Notes: generated by a model not told the origin, from the sequence alone. DNA of 53,741 nt from Propionibacteriales bacterium (GCA_025929075.1 JAICMS010000005.1:1-53741), one strand, 5' to 3'; shown: positions 1-8,512, counted from the stretch's first letter. Numbers and translations: made by a program.

Positions 1-93
1 GCCGCTGCCGCCGCCCGTCAGGACAGCGCCGACGCCGCCCTTGCCGTGCTCGAGGCCGGCCTGCAGCCGGTCGAACGCGAAGACGCCCCTTGA
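1..93 (+). CDS. 3' end of an unidentified gene (partial)
   Basis: Frame 1 is open from the window edge to a TGA at 91-93 and gives about 30 residues, alanine-rich and ending in VEREDAP. The TGA overlaps the TTG start of the next gene by two bases, the usual coupling of co-transcribed genes, so this is probably the upstream member of the same operon. Too little is present to name a family; an alanine-rich helix at a C-terminus is not diagnostic. Confidence 0.6.
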   Translation, partial: AAAAARQDSADAALAVLEAGLQPVEREDAP

Positions 94-983
94 CGGAGGG
101 GCGCATCCCGCCCTACACAGTCGTCTCGTTCCACGCCCATCCAGACGACGAGGCGATGCTCACCGCAGGCACCCTCGCCGCTATGGCCAGCGCCGGGCAT
201 CGGGTTGTCCTCGTGGTGGCGACGGCCGGAGAGGCCGGGCTGGTGAGCTCCGACGTCGCCGGGCGCGGGCCGGTCGGCGTACGCCGGATGGCCGAGCTCG
301 AGCAGGCGGCCGCGGTGCTCGGCTGCGCCCGCACAGTGCTCCTTGGCTACGCCGACTCGGGGCTGACGGCGCCGACACGGGCTGACGCCCGGTCGACGGA
401 GTCCGGCCTGTCGCCGTTCGCGCACGCGGACGTCGACGGGGCCGCGCGGCGGTTGGCGACCATCCTCGTCGAGGAGGACGCCGACCTGCTCACGGTGTAT
501 GACCCGGTCGGCGGTTACGGCCATCCCGACCACATCCAGGTCCATCGGGTCGGCTGCCGGGCGGCCGACCTGGCCGGCACTCCGTTGGTGCTCGCTGCGA
601 CCGTCGACAGGTCGCGACTGCGGCTCGCCGCGCGCCTGGTCGCGCTGCTCGGCCGGGTCGGCATTCTCGGGGCGGGTCTGCAGATCCCGGACTTCAGTGG
701 CGCCTACACCGCGCGGGCCGCGCTGACCCATCGGGTCGACGTCCGCGCGCACCTGGCGGCCAAGCGGGCGGCGATGGCGGCCCACGCGAGTCAGGCCAGC
801 AGCGACTGGGGGACCCGCTCGCTCGCCTTCTACCTCCGGTTGCGGGCACCGCTCTTCCGGTTGGCGTTCGGCTTCGAGTGGTACGTCGAGCGAGGCCGGG
901 CGCCGTCCCGGCAGCTCGCCGGCGATCCGTTCGACTCGTTGCGGTCGGGGGTCGTCACTCGCCGTACCGGCGAGCAGGGCTGA
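90..983 (+). CDS. PIG-L/LmbE-family deacetylase
   Basis: Predicted zinc-dependent N-deacetylase of 297 residues, the size usual for the LmbE/MshB family, which removes acetyl groups from GlcNAc-type substrates. The diagnostic HAHPDDE motif lies at residues 15-21 (H17 and D20 as zinc ligands), and a second histidine cluster, GYGHPDHIQVH, lies near residues 144-154. The TTG start overlaps the stop of the preceding gene, which supports it; no better start is visible. It is followed by a membrane glycosyltransferase gene, so a role in a surface glycan or glycoconjugate is plausible. It could instead act on mycothiol-type conjugates as Mca does; substrate cannot be told from sequence. Confidence 0.85.
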   Translation: MTEGRIPPYTVVSFHAHPDDEAMLTAGTLAAMASAGHRVVLVVATAGEAGLVSSDVAGRGPVGVRRMAELEQAAAVLGCARTVLLGYADSGLTAPTRADARSTESGLSPFAHADVDGAARRLATILVEEDADLLTVYDPVGGYGHPDHIQVHRVGCRAADLAGTPLVLAATVDRSRLRLAARLVALLGRVGILGAGLQIPDFSGAYTARAALTHRVDVRAHLAAKRAAMAAHASQASSDWGTRSLAFYLRLRAPLFRLAFGFEWYVERGRAPSRQLAGDPFDSLRSGVVTRRTGEQG

Positions 984-1062
984 GACGGGCGTAAGAAGTG
1001 CGTGTGGGGGGTGTAAGAACCCTCGGCGCCGAGCGGCATGGACGGCTTGGCGAGCCTCGGCC

Positions 1063-2604
1063 GTGCCTAGCCTCGGCGAGGTGAGGCTCAGGGCGGCGAG
1101 CCCGTGGCGCTGGCTCGAGTCGCATCCGGTGTGGGTCCTGGCGGCAGCGATGGTGCTCGCCGTCTGCCTGCGGCTGCCGTTCTTGGGTGCGCCCATGCAG
1201 CCCGACGAGGGCGGCTTCTTGATGGTCGCCAAGCAGTGGGACACCGGCGGCTCCTGGCTCTATGGCAGCCAGTGGGTCGACCGGCCGCCGTTCCTGATCG
1301 TGGTCTTCCGGTTCGCCAGCCTCTTCGGCAGCAGCGTGGACGCGCTGCGCCTGGTCTCGATGGCGCTCGGCCTGTGCCTTGTCGCGTCGGCATGGTGGGC
1401 GGGGCGCAGCATCGGCGGGGCACGCGGGGCCATCGTCGGCGCCATGGTCGGTGCGGCTGTCGGGTCGGCGTACCTTCTCGACGGCTACGGGCTCGTCGGT
1501 GAGGGGATCGCCGCGACGTTCGTGATGCTGAGCTGCGCCCTGGTGCTGCATGCCCGGCTGATCGAGCAGCGCGAGCGCGTGGCTCTGGCGCTCGCCGTCG
1601 GCGCCGGCCTCGCGGCCGGGCTCGCCTTCCTGACCAAGCAGAACTTCGTCGACGCGGGCATCTTCGGGGCGTTCTTCCTGGGGCTCGACCTGCCGCGCAG
1701 CTGGCGGCTGCTGGTCGCGGAGGGTGTCGGCATCGTGGTGCCGCTGGGCATCACCGCCGGCTGGGCACAGAGTGCGTCCGGGCCCGGCATCTCGGCGCTC
1801 TGGACCGCGATCTTCACCTTCCGCGAGAAGGCCGCAGGGATCATCGCCTCATCCGCTGCGCCGGTCTCGCTGAACCGGCTCAAGGGCATCGTCGTGATCG
1901 CGGTGATCAGCGGCATCGTGCTGCTCGCGTGGCAAGTCTCCGTCGCGATCAGGCGGGCCGACAGCCTCGTCAGCCTCCGGGTGGCACTCGTGGCCATGTT
2001 CGGCTACGCGGTCTTCAGCATGGTGTTCGGTGGCAACTGGTGGCGGCACTACCTCTTGCAACTGACGCCGGTGCTCGTCCTCGGCGCGGCGTTAGCCACG
2101 CGCCGGGCAGACACCAGGTTCCGCATCTACCTCTCGACGTTGGTCGCTGCCTTCTCGGCCGTCCTTGTCAGCGCGCTCCTCCTGCCAGCCGCGGCCTCCG
2201 ACAATTTCCCGGCAAAGGCCGACACCGCCCTTGCCGGCTGGCTCCGCGCGGCGAGCGAGCCTCGCGACAGCGTCATCATCTTCTACGGCGAGCCCAACAT
2301 CATCGAGATGTCCGGCCTGTCGACGCCCTACCCCTACTCATGGTCGCTGCCACTGCGTGCCCGCGATCCCCGGCTGCGCCTGCTGGTGCGCACCATGCGT
2401 GGCCCGCACGCGCCGACCTGGCTGGTGCGCATCGACGGTTTCGACCGGTGGGGCATCGAGACACCGCAGTTCGCCAGCATCCTTCAGAGCGAGTATCACC
2501 AGGTGACTGCGGTGTGCGGTCACGAGATCTGGCTGCACGACGGTGACTTTCGTCAGCTGCCACCCTCACCCTCGCATTGCGGCGCGCAGGCCACCGAGCG
2601 CTGA
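1063..2604 (+). CDS. GT-C-like membrane glycosyltransferase (GT39/ArnT-type)
   Basis: A 513-residue polytopic membrane protein. The first extracytoplasmic loop after transmembrane helix 1 carries PDEGGF (D48, E49), the acidic pair placed as in GT-C transferases that take sugar from a polyprenyl-phosphate donor. About ten further hydrophobic helices follow to roughly residue 375, then a soluble C-terminal domain of about 135 residues, again as in the GT39/ArnT class. The GTG at 1063 is used; a second GTG at 1081 would remove six residues. No strong ribosome binding site is visible. It lies 79 bp after the LmbE-type deacetylase on the same strand. Acceptor and sugar are unknown. Confidence 0.75.
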   Translation: MPSLGEVRLRAASPWRWLESHPVWVLAAAMVLAVCLRLPFLGAPMQPDEGGFLMVAKQWDTGGSWLYGSQWVDRPPFLIVVFRFASLFGSSVDALRLVSMALGLCLVASAWWAGRSIGGARGAIVGAMVGAAVGSAYLLDGYGLVGEGIAATFVMLSCALVLHARLIEQRERVALALAVGAGLAAGLAFLTKQNFVDAGIFGAFFLGLDLPRSWRLLVAEGVGIVVPLGITAGWAQSASGPGISALWTAIFTFREKAAGIIASSAAPVSLNRLKGIVVIAVISGIVLLAWQVSVAIRRADSLVSLRVALVAMFGYAVFSMVFGGNWWRHYLLQLTPVLVLGAALATRRADTRFRIYLSTLVAAFSAVLVSALLLPAAASDNFPAKADTALAGWLRAASEPRDSVIIFYGEPNIIEMSGLSTPYPYSWSLPLRARDPRLRLLVRTMRGPHAPTWLVRIDGFDRWGIETPQFASILQSEYHQVTAVCGHEIWLHDGDFRQLPPSPSHCGAQATER

Positions 2605-2715
2605 CAGGTCGTCTGCCGTCAAGAAACCACGGCCGACGAGTACGGCGGCGACGGACCAAGGGGCTGGACTACGGTGGCTCCGAGTGCCACCCGCGCACCA
2701 AGGGAGTGAATCGCC

Positions 2716-4287
2716 ATGCCGACTGGTCGCCGCGGCCGGCTCTACCAGGTCCCCACCGACACGGTGTCCCTGCGCTCGGCGACCGTTGACGTCAACTCCC
2801 GGATCGGGTGGCTGCTGCTGATGTCCCGCCTGCATCACAGCGACCCGGAGATGGCGCTCGGGGTCCGCTTCAACCAGGAGCTGGCCAAGGCCGGGGTGCT
2901 GGCAGACCGCAGTGCGGTGAGCCGGTGGGAAGCGGGCAAGGCCATGCCGAAGTGGTCGGTCCTGTCGGCGTACGAGCGTGTGCTCGGGCTCGCACCAGGG
3001 CAGATCAGCAGCGTCGTCAACGCGCTGCGCCGTGCCTACCTCGGCAACAAGCGCGCAGTCGGACCGATGCTGGACCCCAGCTCCGTTGCGTTCCAGCACC
3101 ACCTCGACGTGCTCTTCAACCGGCTGCTCGGCGGCGAGGCGACCGGGCGCGACTGGACCGACTTCGGACACCACGTCGCGTCGTCAGATGTCATCTACGT
3201 GCACTCCACCCTGTGGCAGGAGATCACCACCCGGCTGGTGAGCGACATGGCGCGCAGCGTCCGGCTTGCCTACCTGCAGCGGTTCGAGGCGGTGCGCATC
3301 CTGCTCGACCATCGGGTCGCCCACCCGTGGGTGCTGCGCGCGACCGGCGACTACCTCAGCGATCCCGCCGTACAGGTCATCAACGACCCGGTCGGGGTGC
3401 TCGAGATCTCCCGCGCGCCTGAGGCGGGGGAGGTGTTGCTCGAGAAGTTCGCCCGGACGAGCTCTGAGGACGTCTTCCAGGCGTGTGCGACCGCACTCGC
3501 CTACAAGGTCGAAACCGGGCAGTACGACGAGGACAAGCTCAAGTGGATCGAGTCGGCGCTCGCTGACATGCTGCGCACCCGGCACTTCGAGATGACCGGT
3601 GTCGAGGAGCTGGTCATGGTGATGCCCGAGGCGGCGCAGGCCAGGCTGATGCGCGAGGCCCGCGGGTTGGCCCCCCACCGGAGGCTGGAGACCGTGGCCG
3701 CGCACGGTGAGTGGGTGCGACCGGACACCGCCAGGCAAGTGGCGCAGCATCTCGCCGACGCGGCGACCGCACGGATGCCTGGCGCGGAGTCCTACGACGC
3801 CGATCCGATGACCCCGCGGCTGATCCGCGAGTCACTCTTCTCCGCCCGCAGCGACCACCGGCACTATGCGAGCCTCGCGTTGCAGGGGAGCCCGTTTCGC
3901 GCCACGGTGTCGGCTGCGGTCGTCGACCGCCTCGCCGAGATCGGGCTCAGTGATCCGTTGGCACCGAGGCTGGCCCGGCTGCTGCGGTACCTGGCGGGCC
4001 CGGAGCACGAGACGCGGGTGCTCAGCTGGCTTTGCGCTGCTCCCGCCGGGGTCGCGCGCGAGCTGGCGCTCACCATCGGTCACCTGCCCGCCAGCGACGC
4101 CGACTTGAGTGTCTTGGTGCAGCGGTTGACCGGTGATCGGTCGCTCCTCGACCGGGCGTTGCTCTACGGCCTCGGTATGCGTTGCGACGCGGCGTTGGAA
4201 GCCATCGCCGCAGCCGACGACCGGCCCACCACTCTGCGCGAGGCCGCCGGCTGGTGGCATCGCCAGGGCGGCGCACTGCTGAGGTAA
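2716..4287 (+). CDS. Large XRE-type regulator with helical C-terminal domain
   Basis: A 523-residue protein with an N-terminal helix-turn-helix of the Cro/C1 kind: the recognition segment SAVSRWEAGKAMPKW lies near residues 67-81. The remaining 400 or so residues are alpha-helical, leucine- and alanine-rich, with regular helix-loop periodicity suggestive of a HEAT- or TPR-like solenoid; I cannot match it to a named sensor domain. The ATG at 2716 has AGGGAG about 9 nt upstream. It is much longer than WhiJ/Scr1-type XRE proteins (about 280 residues). The next gene, 193 bp downstream on the same strand, is a small orphan protein, an arrangement that recalls XRE-plus-small-protein pairs of actinomycetes, though the families differ. 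Confidence 0.65.
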   Translation: MPTGRRGRLYQVPTDTVSLRSATVDVNSRIGWLLLMSRLHHSDPEMALGVRFNQELAKAGVLADRSAVSRWEAGKAMPKWSVLSAYERVLGLAPGQISSVVNALRRAYLGNKRAVGPMLDPSSVAFQHHLDVLFNRLLGGEATGRDWTDFGHHVASSDVIYVHSTLWQEITTRLVSDMARSVRLAYLQRFEAVRILLDHRVAHPWVLRATGDYLSDPAVQVINDPVGVLEISRAPEAGEVLLEKFARTSSEDVFQACATALAYKVETGQYDEDKLKWIESALADMLRTRHFEMTGVEELVMVMPEAAQARLMREARGLAPHRRLETVAAHGEWVRPDTARQVAQHLADAATARMPGAESYDADPMTPRLIRESLFSARSDHRHYASLALQGSPFRATVSAAVVDRLAEIGLSDPLAPRLARLLRYLAGPEHETRVLSWLCAAPAGVARELALTIGHLPASDADLSVLVQRLTGDRSLLDRALLYGLGMRCDAALEAIAAADDRPTTLREAAGWWHRQGGALLR

Positions 4288-4362
4288 CAGTGGGCTGACT
4301 CCGCGGGCCTGCGGCGGCGATGCCGATGGATGATGCCTCGGATGGGCCGACCGGATGATTTG

Positions 4363-4391
4363 TTGACCGTTTTGTCAGGTTCTGTCAATAA
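4363..4391 (+). promoter_or_regulatory. Possible promoter/operator upstream of the 88-residue gene
   Basis: A TTGACC at 4363-4368 is followed after 17 bp by CAATAA, a weak -10. The same stretch holds two copies of TTYTGTCA at 4370-4377 and 4380-4387, exactly one helical turn apart, and a TGAC-N6-GTCA inverted pair. This AT-rich patch stands out in a GC-rich setting and is the only candidate control region between the XRE gene and the small gene. A regulator has not been shown. Confidence 0.3.
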
Positions 4392-4480
4392 GTCTGCAAA
4401 GTCCAGTTAGCCTGTTTCGTACCGGTAATCCCGCACTGACATCCGGAGTCGCCGGCCGAAGCCACTACCGAGGAGCCGCC

Positions 4481-4747
4481 ATGATCTTGTCGACACTGTT
4501 CAAAACCGGCACTGACCACGACGTGCCAATGCACACCTCGCGCCACTACCAGGTGACCTCCGAGGACCAGGCCTACGCGGTGGCGTTCGCGTTGATGGCT
4601 GTCGGCAGGTATGCCTCGGTCAGCTACACCCTGGGCGGCTGGACGGTGGAGACCCGGCCGAGCGACACAGAGGTCGAGACGACGGAGTACATCGTCCGCG
4701 GCATCGACCCGGCAGCCAGGGTCGCCACCCAGCGCCTCGCGGTCTGA
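4481..4747 (+). CDS. Small conserved protein, paralogue of the 10705-11079 product
   Basis: An 88-residue soluble protein of unknown function with no cysteine and no membrane segment. It shares a 60-residue core with the protein encoded at 10705-11079 (complement): H-(T/S)-S-R-x-Y near residue 18, FALMA then RYA near residues 36-46, GW-x-VETRP near 51-59, and a terminal IV-R-(G/S)-(I/M)-DP. The conserved WxVETRP and DP elements suggest a compact alpha/beta fold. The ATG has GAGGAG 6 nt upstream. It follows the large XRE regulator gene. I do not recognise the family. Confidence 0.75.
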   Translation: MILSTLFKTGTDHDVPMHTSRHYQVTSEDQAYAVAFALMAVGRYASVSYTLGGWTVETRPSDTEVETTEYIVRGIDPAARVATQRLAV

Positions 4748-4806
4748 CCCCGCGTCGACTGCCTGAGGCGAGCATCCCCTGAGCCCTGCCCACGGCGGAT
4801 CCTCTT

Positions 4807-4882
4807 GGGGTGAGTGACGGGACTCGAACCCGCGGCCACCTGGACCACAACCAGGAGCTCTACCAGCTGAGCTACACCCACC
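4807..4882 (-). tRNA. tRNA-His (GTG)
   Basis: The complement folds as a tRNA with a 7-bp acceptor stem (one G-U pair), a TTC-containing T loop and anticodon loop TTGTGGT, giving anticodon GTG. The extra 5' G typical of tRNA-His is present at 4882, opposite discriminator C at 4810, and CCA is encoded at 4807-4809. It lies directly downstream of orn, as in many actinomycetes. Confidence 0.95.
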
Positions 4883-4889
4883 ATGGGAG

Positions 4890-4918
4890 CCGCGATGCAC
4901 CCCGTGGGTGCTCCGCGG
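4890..4918 (-). terminator. Hairpin between orn and tRNA-His
   Basis: An inverted repeat with inner stem GCACCC/GGGTGC (4897-4902 with 4906-4911, 3-nt loop) and outer stem CCGCG/CGCGG (4890-4894 with 4914-4918), separated by a 2x2 internal loop. It lies in the 46 bp between the orn stop and the tRNA. There is no T-tract, as is common for actinobacterial terminators; it could equally be part of the tRNA precursor leader. Confidence 0.45.
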
Positions 4919-4925
4919 CGAGAGA

Positions 4926-4931
4926 AGTCTA
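4926..4931 (-). promoter_or_regulatory. -10 box for tRNA-His, overlapping the orn stop codon
   Basis: TAGACT on the complement, 43 nt upstream of the tRNA 5' end. Its TAG is also the stop codon of orn (4929-4931). No good -35 is visible, so this is a candidate only. Confidence 0.4.
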
Positions 4932-5573
4932 ACCGGTGGAGGCGCCGTTACCGGCTTCGGGAGCGGCAGGGGGAGTGAGCGCGCCACGGTGTTGGAGGGC
5001 GATCTCTCGGGCCACGTCGGAGTCCGGCCCGGGCGACGGCACGAAGATCGCAGCTCGGTAGTAGCGCAGCTCCTCGATGCTCTCGCGGATGTCGGTGAGG
5101 GCACGGTGATGGCCCGCCTTGCCTGGACTGGCGAAGTAGGCACGAGGGAACCAGCGGCGGGCCAGCTCCTTGATCGAGGACACGTCGACGATCCGGTAGT
5201 GGAGGAACGACTCGAGGTCGGGCATGTCGCGGCTAAGGAACATCCGGTCGGTGCCGACGCTGTTGCCTGCTAGCGGCGCCTTACCAGACTCGGAGACGTG
5301 GGCCTGCACATAATCGACGACTGTTCGCTGTGCCGTGGCGAGATCGACGCCGGCCGCGAGCTCCTCGAGCAGCCCGGACTTCGTGTGCATGGCCTTCACC
5401 ACGTCACTCATCTGCTCCAGCGCCGCAGCGGGTGGACGGATCACGACGTCCACTCCCTCGCCGAGGACGGTGAGGTCGTAGTCGGTGACCAGCGCCGCCA
5501 CCTCGATGAGTGCGTCCGCGGCGATGTCGAGACCCGTCATCTCGCAGTCCACCCACACCAGCCTGTCGCTCAC
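4929..5573 (-). CDS. orn: Oligoribonuclease
   Basis: Cytosolic 3'-5' exoribonuclease that degrades 2-5 nt RNA fragments and pGpG. At 214 residues it has the family length plus a short C-terminal tail. The DEDDh signature is visible: [10 protein letters not shown] at residues 7-16 (first D and E), a central aspartate in the GNSVGTDR segment, and [14 protein letters not shown] near 155-168 carrying the last H and D. The GTG start is supported by TAGTGT 7 nt upstream, implying a leaderless transcript. tRNA-His lies immediately downstream, a conserved actinobacterial arrangement. Confidence 0.95.
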   Translation of the reverse strand: MSDRLVWVDCEMTGLDIAADALIEVAALVTDYDLTVLGEGVDVVIRPPAAALEQMSDVVKAMHTKSGLLEELAAGVDLATAQRTVVDYVQAHVSESGKAPLAGNSVGTDRMFLSRDMPDLESFLHYRIVDVSSIKELARRWFPRAYFASPGKAGHHRALTDIRESIEELRYYRAAIFVPSPGPDSDVAREIALQHRGALTPPAAPEAGNGASTG

Positions 5574-5580
5574 GCGGCAA

Positions 5581-5586
5581 ACACTA
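5581..5586 (-). promoter_or_regulatory. -10 box (TAGTGT) of orn, leaderless
   Basis: TAGTGT lies 7 nt before the GTG start, which places transcription start at the start codon. It decides the orn start. Confidence 0.55.
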
Positions 5587-5707
5587 CGGGGTCAGCCTCG
5601 CAGCGGAGGCGAGAGCCGACGGCCCGGCTGCATGGCTTGGTCAGGAACCGAGACTACGCCTGACGCGTTGGCTACCATCAGTACCGCATCTGCGACGAGA
5701 GGGTGAG

Positions 5708-6208
5708 ATGGCGGAGTTCCTGCGTGCCCGCTGGCCTTGGCTGAGCGTGGCTGCGCGGCTCATCGTGGGGGGCGTCTGGATAGCCGCCGGCGGACTCAAA
5801 TTGCTGGAGTCTCCGGAGGCCCTCGACCGGGCAGTCCGTGCCTATCAGATCCTGCCCGAATGGCTCGTCCCGTGGATCGGTCGGGGGCTCCCAGCGTTCG
5901 AAGTGATCATTGGGATCCTGCTGATCCTCGGACTCGGTCTGCGGTTGGTGTCGGTGCTTTCCGGCCTGCTGCTGCTGGCGTTCATCATCGGTATCTCGTC
6001 GGCGTGGGCACGTGGCCTGCGCATCGAGTGCGGCTGTTTCGGGGGTGGTGGACAAGCCGCCGCAGGTGAAAACACGACCCGCACCTATGCACTGGAGATC
6101 CTGCGTGACGTGGGGCTCTTCGTGCTCTCCGGCTGCCTGGCACTCTGGCCGCGCAGCCAGGTCGCGCTCGATCGGGTGATCAATCCCCCGGTGGAGGCCA
6201 GCGTCTAG
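5708..6208 (+). CDS. MauE/DoxX-family membrane redox protein
   Basis: A 166-residue integral membrane protein with four hydrophobic segments (about residues 11-31, 50-78, 80-98 and 133-152). It carries a vicinal CGC motif (C108, C110) just after the third helix, characteristic of MauE-like DoxX proteins thought to pass electrons to extracytoplasmic thiol-disulfide proteins. The ATG at 5708 follows GAGAGGGTGAG. The next gene, 83 bp downstream, is a membrane-anchored DsbA-like protein, so the two probably form an oxidase/oxidant pair for protein disulfides. Its partner assignment is inference from adjacency. Confidence 0.8.
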   Translation: MAEFLRARWPWLSVAARLIVGGVWIAAGGLKLLESPEALDRAVRAYQILPEWLVPWIGRGLPAFEVIIGILLILGLGLRLVSVLSGLLLLAFIIGISSAWARGLRIECGCFGGGGQAAAGENTTRTYALEILRDVGLFVLSGCLALWPRSQVALDRVINPPVEASV

Positions 6209-6291
6209 CATCGGCGAGCCGGCGGACAACCCCGTAGACACGAGTCACCTACCACCGGATCATCTGTACGGCGAGCGAGGAAGCGACATCC

Positions 6292-7089
6292 ATGGCCAAG
6301 ACGAACAAGCGGCGTGACGACGAGCGCCGCACCGCCGCGGCCGCGAAGGTCGCCGATATGCGGCGCGAACAGCAGGTTGCCGAGCGGCGCCGGCGCTCCA
6401 TGATCGTCGGCGCCATCGTGGCCGCCGTGATCGTCGTCGTGGTTGGGGTCTTCATAGTCGTGAAGAACAGCGGAGGGACGCCGACGGTTGCCAGCGGCAG
6501 CGTCGGAGGCACCACGGGCAACTACGGCATCATCGTCGGCAAGGCGAGTGCCCCGGTGTCGATGGTCGCCTACGAAGACTTCCAGTGCCCGATCTGCAAG
6601 CAGTTCGAGGACACCAGCGGCAGCATGCTCGCTCAGGAGATCGCCCGGGGGAAGCTCAAGATCGAGTACCGGCCCATCGCCTTCCTCGACCAGGAGTCCT
6701 CGACCACCTACTCCACGCGGGCCCTCAACGCCGCGGCCTGCGTGGTCAACTACACCAACTCGGCGACGTTCAAGAAGTTCCACGACCTGCTCTACGCCAA
6801 CCAGCCTGCGGAGGGCAGCGCCGGGCTTCCCGACAGTCAGCTCGTCGCCTACGCCAAGCAGGCCGGCGCGACGGCACCGGACGTGGCTTCGTGCATCAGC
6901 TCCCTGCAGTTCAAGAGCTGGACGGTGAGTGCTACCACCGCCGCGTCGGAGTCGTCCGCGATGGCCGGCGGGATCAGTACGCCGACGGTCCTCCTCAACG
7001 GGAACAAGCTCAACAACGCCCTGCTCTACAACCCCGCGCAGCTGTCGTCGGTGATCGAGTCGGCGGCCTCAGGCAAGTCCCAGCAGTAG
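6292..7089 (+). CDS. Membrane-anchored DsbA-like thiol-disulfide protein
   Basis: A 265-residue protein with a very basic N-terminus (residues 1-36, RRR-rich), one signal anchor (about 36-58), a linker, and a DsbA/thioredoxin-fold domain from about 78. The catalytic CPIC is at residues 99-102 and the cis-proline loop STPTVLLNG lies near 230. Such proteins oxidise or isomerise disulfides of exported proteins on the outer face of the membrane. It follows the MauE-type gene on the same strand. Its 3' end faces the pepC 3' end, 46 bp away. Confidence 0.88.
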   Translation: MAKTNKRRDDERRTAAAAKVADMRREQQVAERRRRSMIVGAIVAAVIVVVVGVFIVVKNSGGTPTVASGSVGGTTGNYGIIVGKASAPVSMVAYEDFQCPICKQFEDTSGSMLAQEIARGKLKIEYRPIAFLDQESSTTYSTRALNAAACVVNYTNSATFKKFHDLLYANQPAEGSAGLPDSQLVAYAKQAGATAPDVASCISSLQFKSWTVSATTAASESSAMAGGISTPTVLLNGNKLNNALLYNPAQLSSVIESAASGKSQQ

Positions 7090-7091
7090 GC

Positions 7092-7123
7092 GCCCCCGGA
7101 CCCGCCCCGGCGGCGGTGGGGGC
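7092..7123. terminator. GC-rich hairpin between convergent genes
   Basis: GCCCCC (7092-7097) pairs with GGGGGC (7118-7123) around a GC-rich interior able to form further pairs. It begins three bases after the DsbA-type stop codon and lies 13 bp from the end of the convergent pepC gene, so it may serve both. No T-tract. Confidence 0.4.
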
Positions 7124-7124
7124 T

Positions 7125-7151
7125 GCGGGCGAGGGCTAGCGGGCGAGGGCT
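7125..7151. repeat. 13-bp direct repeat at the pepC 3' end
   Basis: GCGGGCGAGGGCT occurs at 7125-7137 and again at 7139-7151, spanning the pepC stop codon. It looks like a small slippage duplication; no function is suggested. Confidence 0.5.
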
Positions 7152-8512
7152 CCCATCGGGTCCCAGGCGGGCAGCACGATGGGCTCGGCGTCGAGGGCCT
7201 GCTGCAGATCGTCGGGCAACAGCTGTCGCCGTACGGCGATCTCGAAGACGTACTGGTCGAACCAGTTGTCGTTCATGGTCCACAGGCCCTTGTCGCCACG
7301 CTCCTCGCCCCAGGAGTTCTCGACCCGCCACTTGCGCGGCTTGCCGTCGACGACATCGACGCCGACGAACAGCATCGCGTGCGTCATCAGCGAGTCGTGG
7401 AGGACGAGGCGGTCCGCCTTGCTCACGCCGAGCTCGGTGGAGTAGACGCCGTCGTAGTCGTAGAGCGCGGCGTCCCACATGCCGATGTCGCCGTTGCTCA
7501 TCTTCCCGGTGTCGCAGCCGAACCACACCGGCTCGCCGCCCACGATCGTCGTCATCGCCAGCTCGCGAAGCATGTCGATGCTGACGTTGAGGTAGGTGAC
7601 CGGAGGAGCGCCGACGACGTTGCCGAGGTACTCGACCGTGTAGGTGCGGCCCTGGATGCTGCTCTCGCGTGGGTCGTGGACGAGGCAGACATAGTCCTCG
7701 AGCGGCAGCGTGACGTAGCGCTCGGCGAACTCCAGCGGGCTGAGCGCACCGTCGCGGTGGAACTCCTTGTCCTCGTCGGTCCACTGCCAGAACGCCTGCT
7801 CGGGCGGCGTGCCGAGGTGGATGGTGAGGATCCGGTACGCCGACTGCAGGACGTCTTCCTTCGCCTCGCGCAGGCCATCGAGGTCAGCGCCGGCGGCCCG
7901 GGCCGCCCGCAGGTCGCGGGCCGCCTTGCGGAGCAGCTGCGTGAGCGCCCGGTTCATCGCCCGGGTGTTCGACGACGACTGGGTCTCCGGCATCGCCGAC
8001 TTGGGCACCAGGCCGTGCTTGCGCACGAGGGCGATGAACATGTTCCACTGGCCGCCGTCGCTGATCGGCTCGTCGAGCAGGTAGGCGACGGTCCGGTCGT
8101 CGATGTCGCGGTCGACCATGTCGATCATCGCTTCGAGGAAGTGGTTGGCCTTCTCGAGCTTGTCCCAGAAGAGCAGGTGGTTCTGGGAGAACTCGAAGTC
8201 CTTGACCTTCAGCTTCTGGGCGGCGCCGGTGCGCAGCAGGTTGACTCCGGCGAAGAGCCAGCAGCGGCCGCTCTTCTCCTGGTTGGTCACCTTGCGGTCG
8301 GTCAGGACGTTAGACATCGAGTGGTCGATCGAGGTGACGATCGAGCGGTCGAGGGCCACGTCGTCGACCGTCGTCTTGGCCACGGCATTCTGCATCAGCC
8401 GGTTGACGGAGCCAGCGGAGAACTCCTTGGCGAAGCGGGCGGTGTCGGCGGCGCTCAGCGATCCGGCGAGATCGGGGGAGTCGGACTCACGGGCGTTCAT
8501 CTGGTCGGTCAT
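7136..8512 (-). CDS. pepC: C1-family aminopeptidase C / bleomycin hydrolase
   Basis: Cytosolic papain-fold cysteine aminopeptidase, 458 residues, the normal size of PepC/bleomycin hydrolase (homohexamer in characterised members). The catalytic triad is visible: C84 in SGRCWLFAG, H378 in THAMLFVGVD and N399 in VENSWGEE. The ATG at 8512 has GAGGAG 9 nt upstream; upstream in-frame sequence is low-complexity and unlike the family. It is divergent from the secreted G1 peptidase gene and convergent with the DsbA-type gene. It probably trims peptides in the cytosol. Confidence 0.92.
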   Translation of the reverse strand: MTDQMNARESDSPDLAGSLSAADTARFAKEFSAGSVNRLMQNAVAKTTVDDVALDRSIVTSIDHSMSNVLTDRKVTNQEKSGRCWLFAGVNLLRTGAAQKLKVKDFEFSQNHLLFWDKLEKANHFLEAMIDMVDRDIDDRTVAYLLDEPISDGGQWNMFIALVRKHGLVPKSAMPETQSSSNTRAMNRALTQLLRKAARDLRAARAAGADLDGLREAKEDVLQSAYRILTIHLGTPPEQAFWQWTDEDKEFHRDGALSPLEFAERYVTLPLEDYVCLVHDPRESSIQGRTYTVEYLGNVVGAPPVTYLNVSIDMLRELAMTTIVGGEPVWFGCDTGKMSNGDIGMWDAALYDYDGVYSTELGVSKADRLVLHDSLMTHAMLFVGVDVVDGKPRKWRVENSWGEERGDKGLWTMNDNWFDQYVFEIAVRRQLLPDDLQQALDAEPIVLPAWDPMGALAR

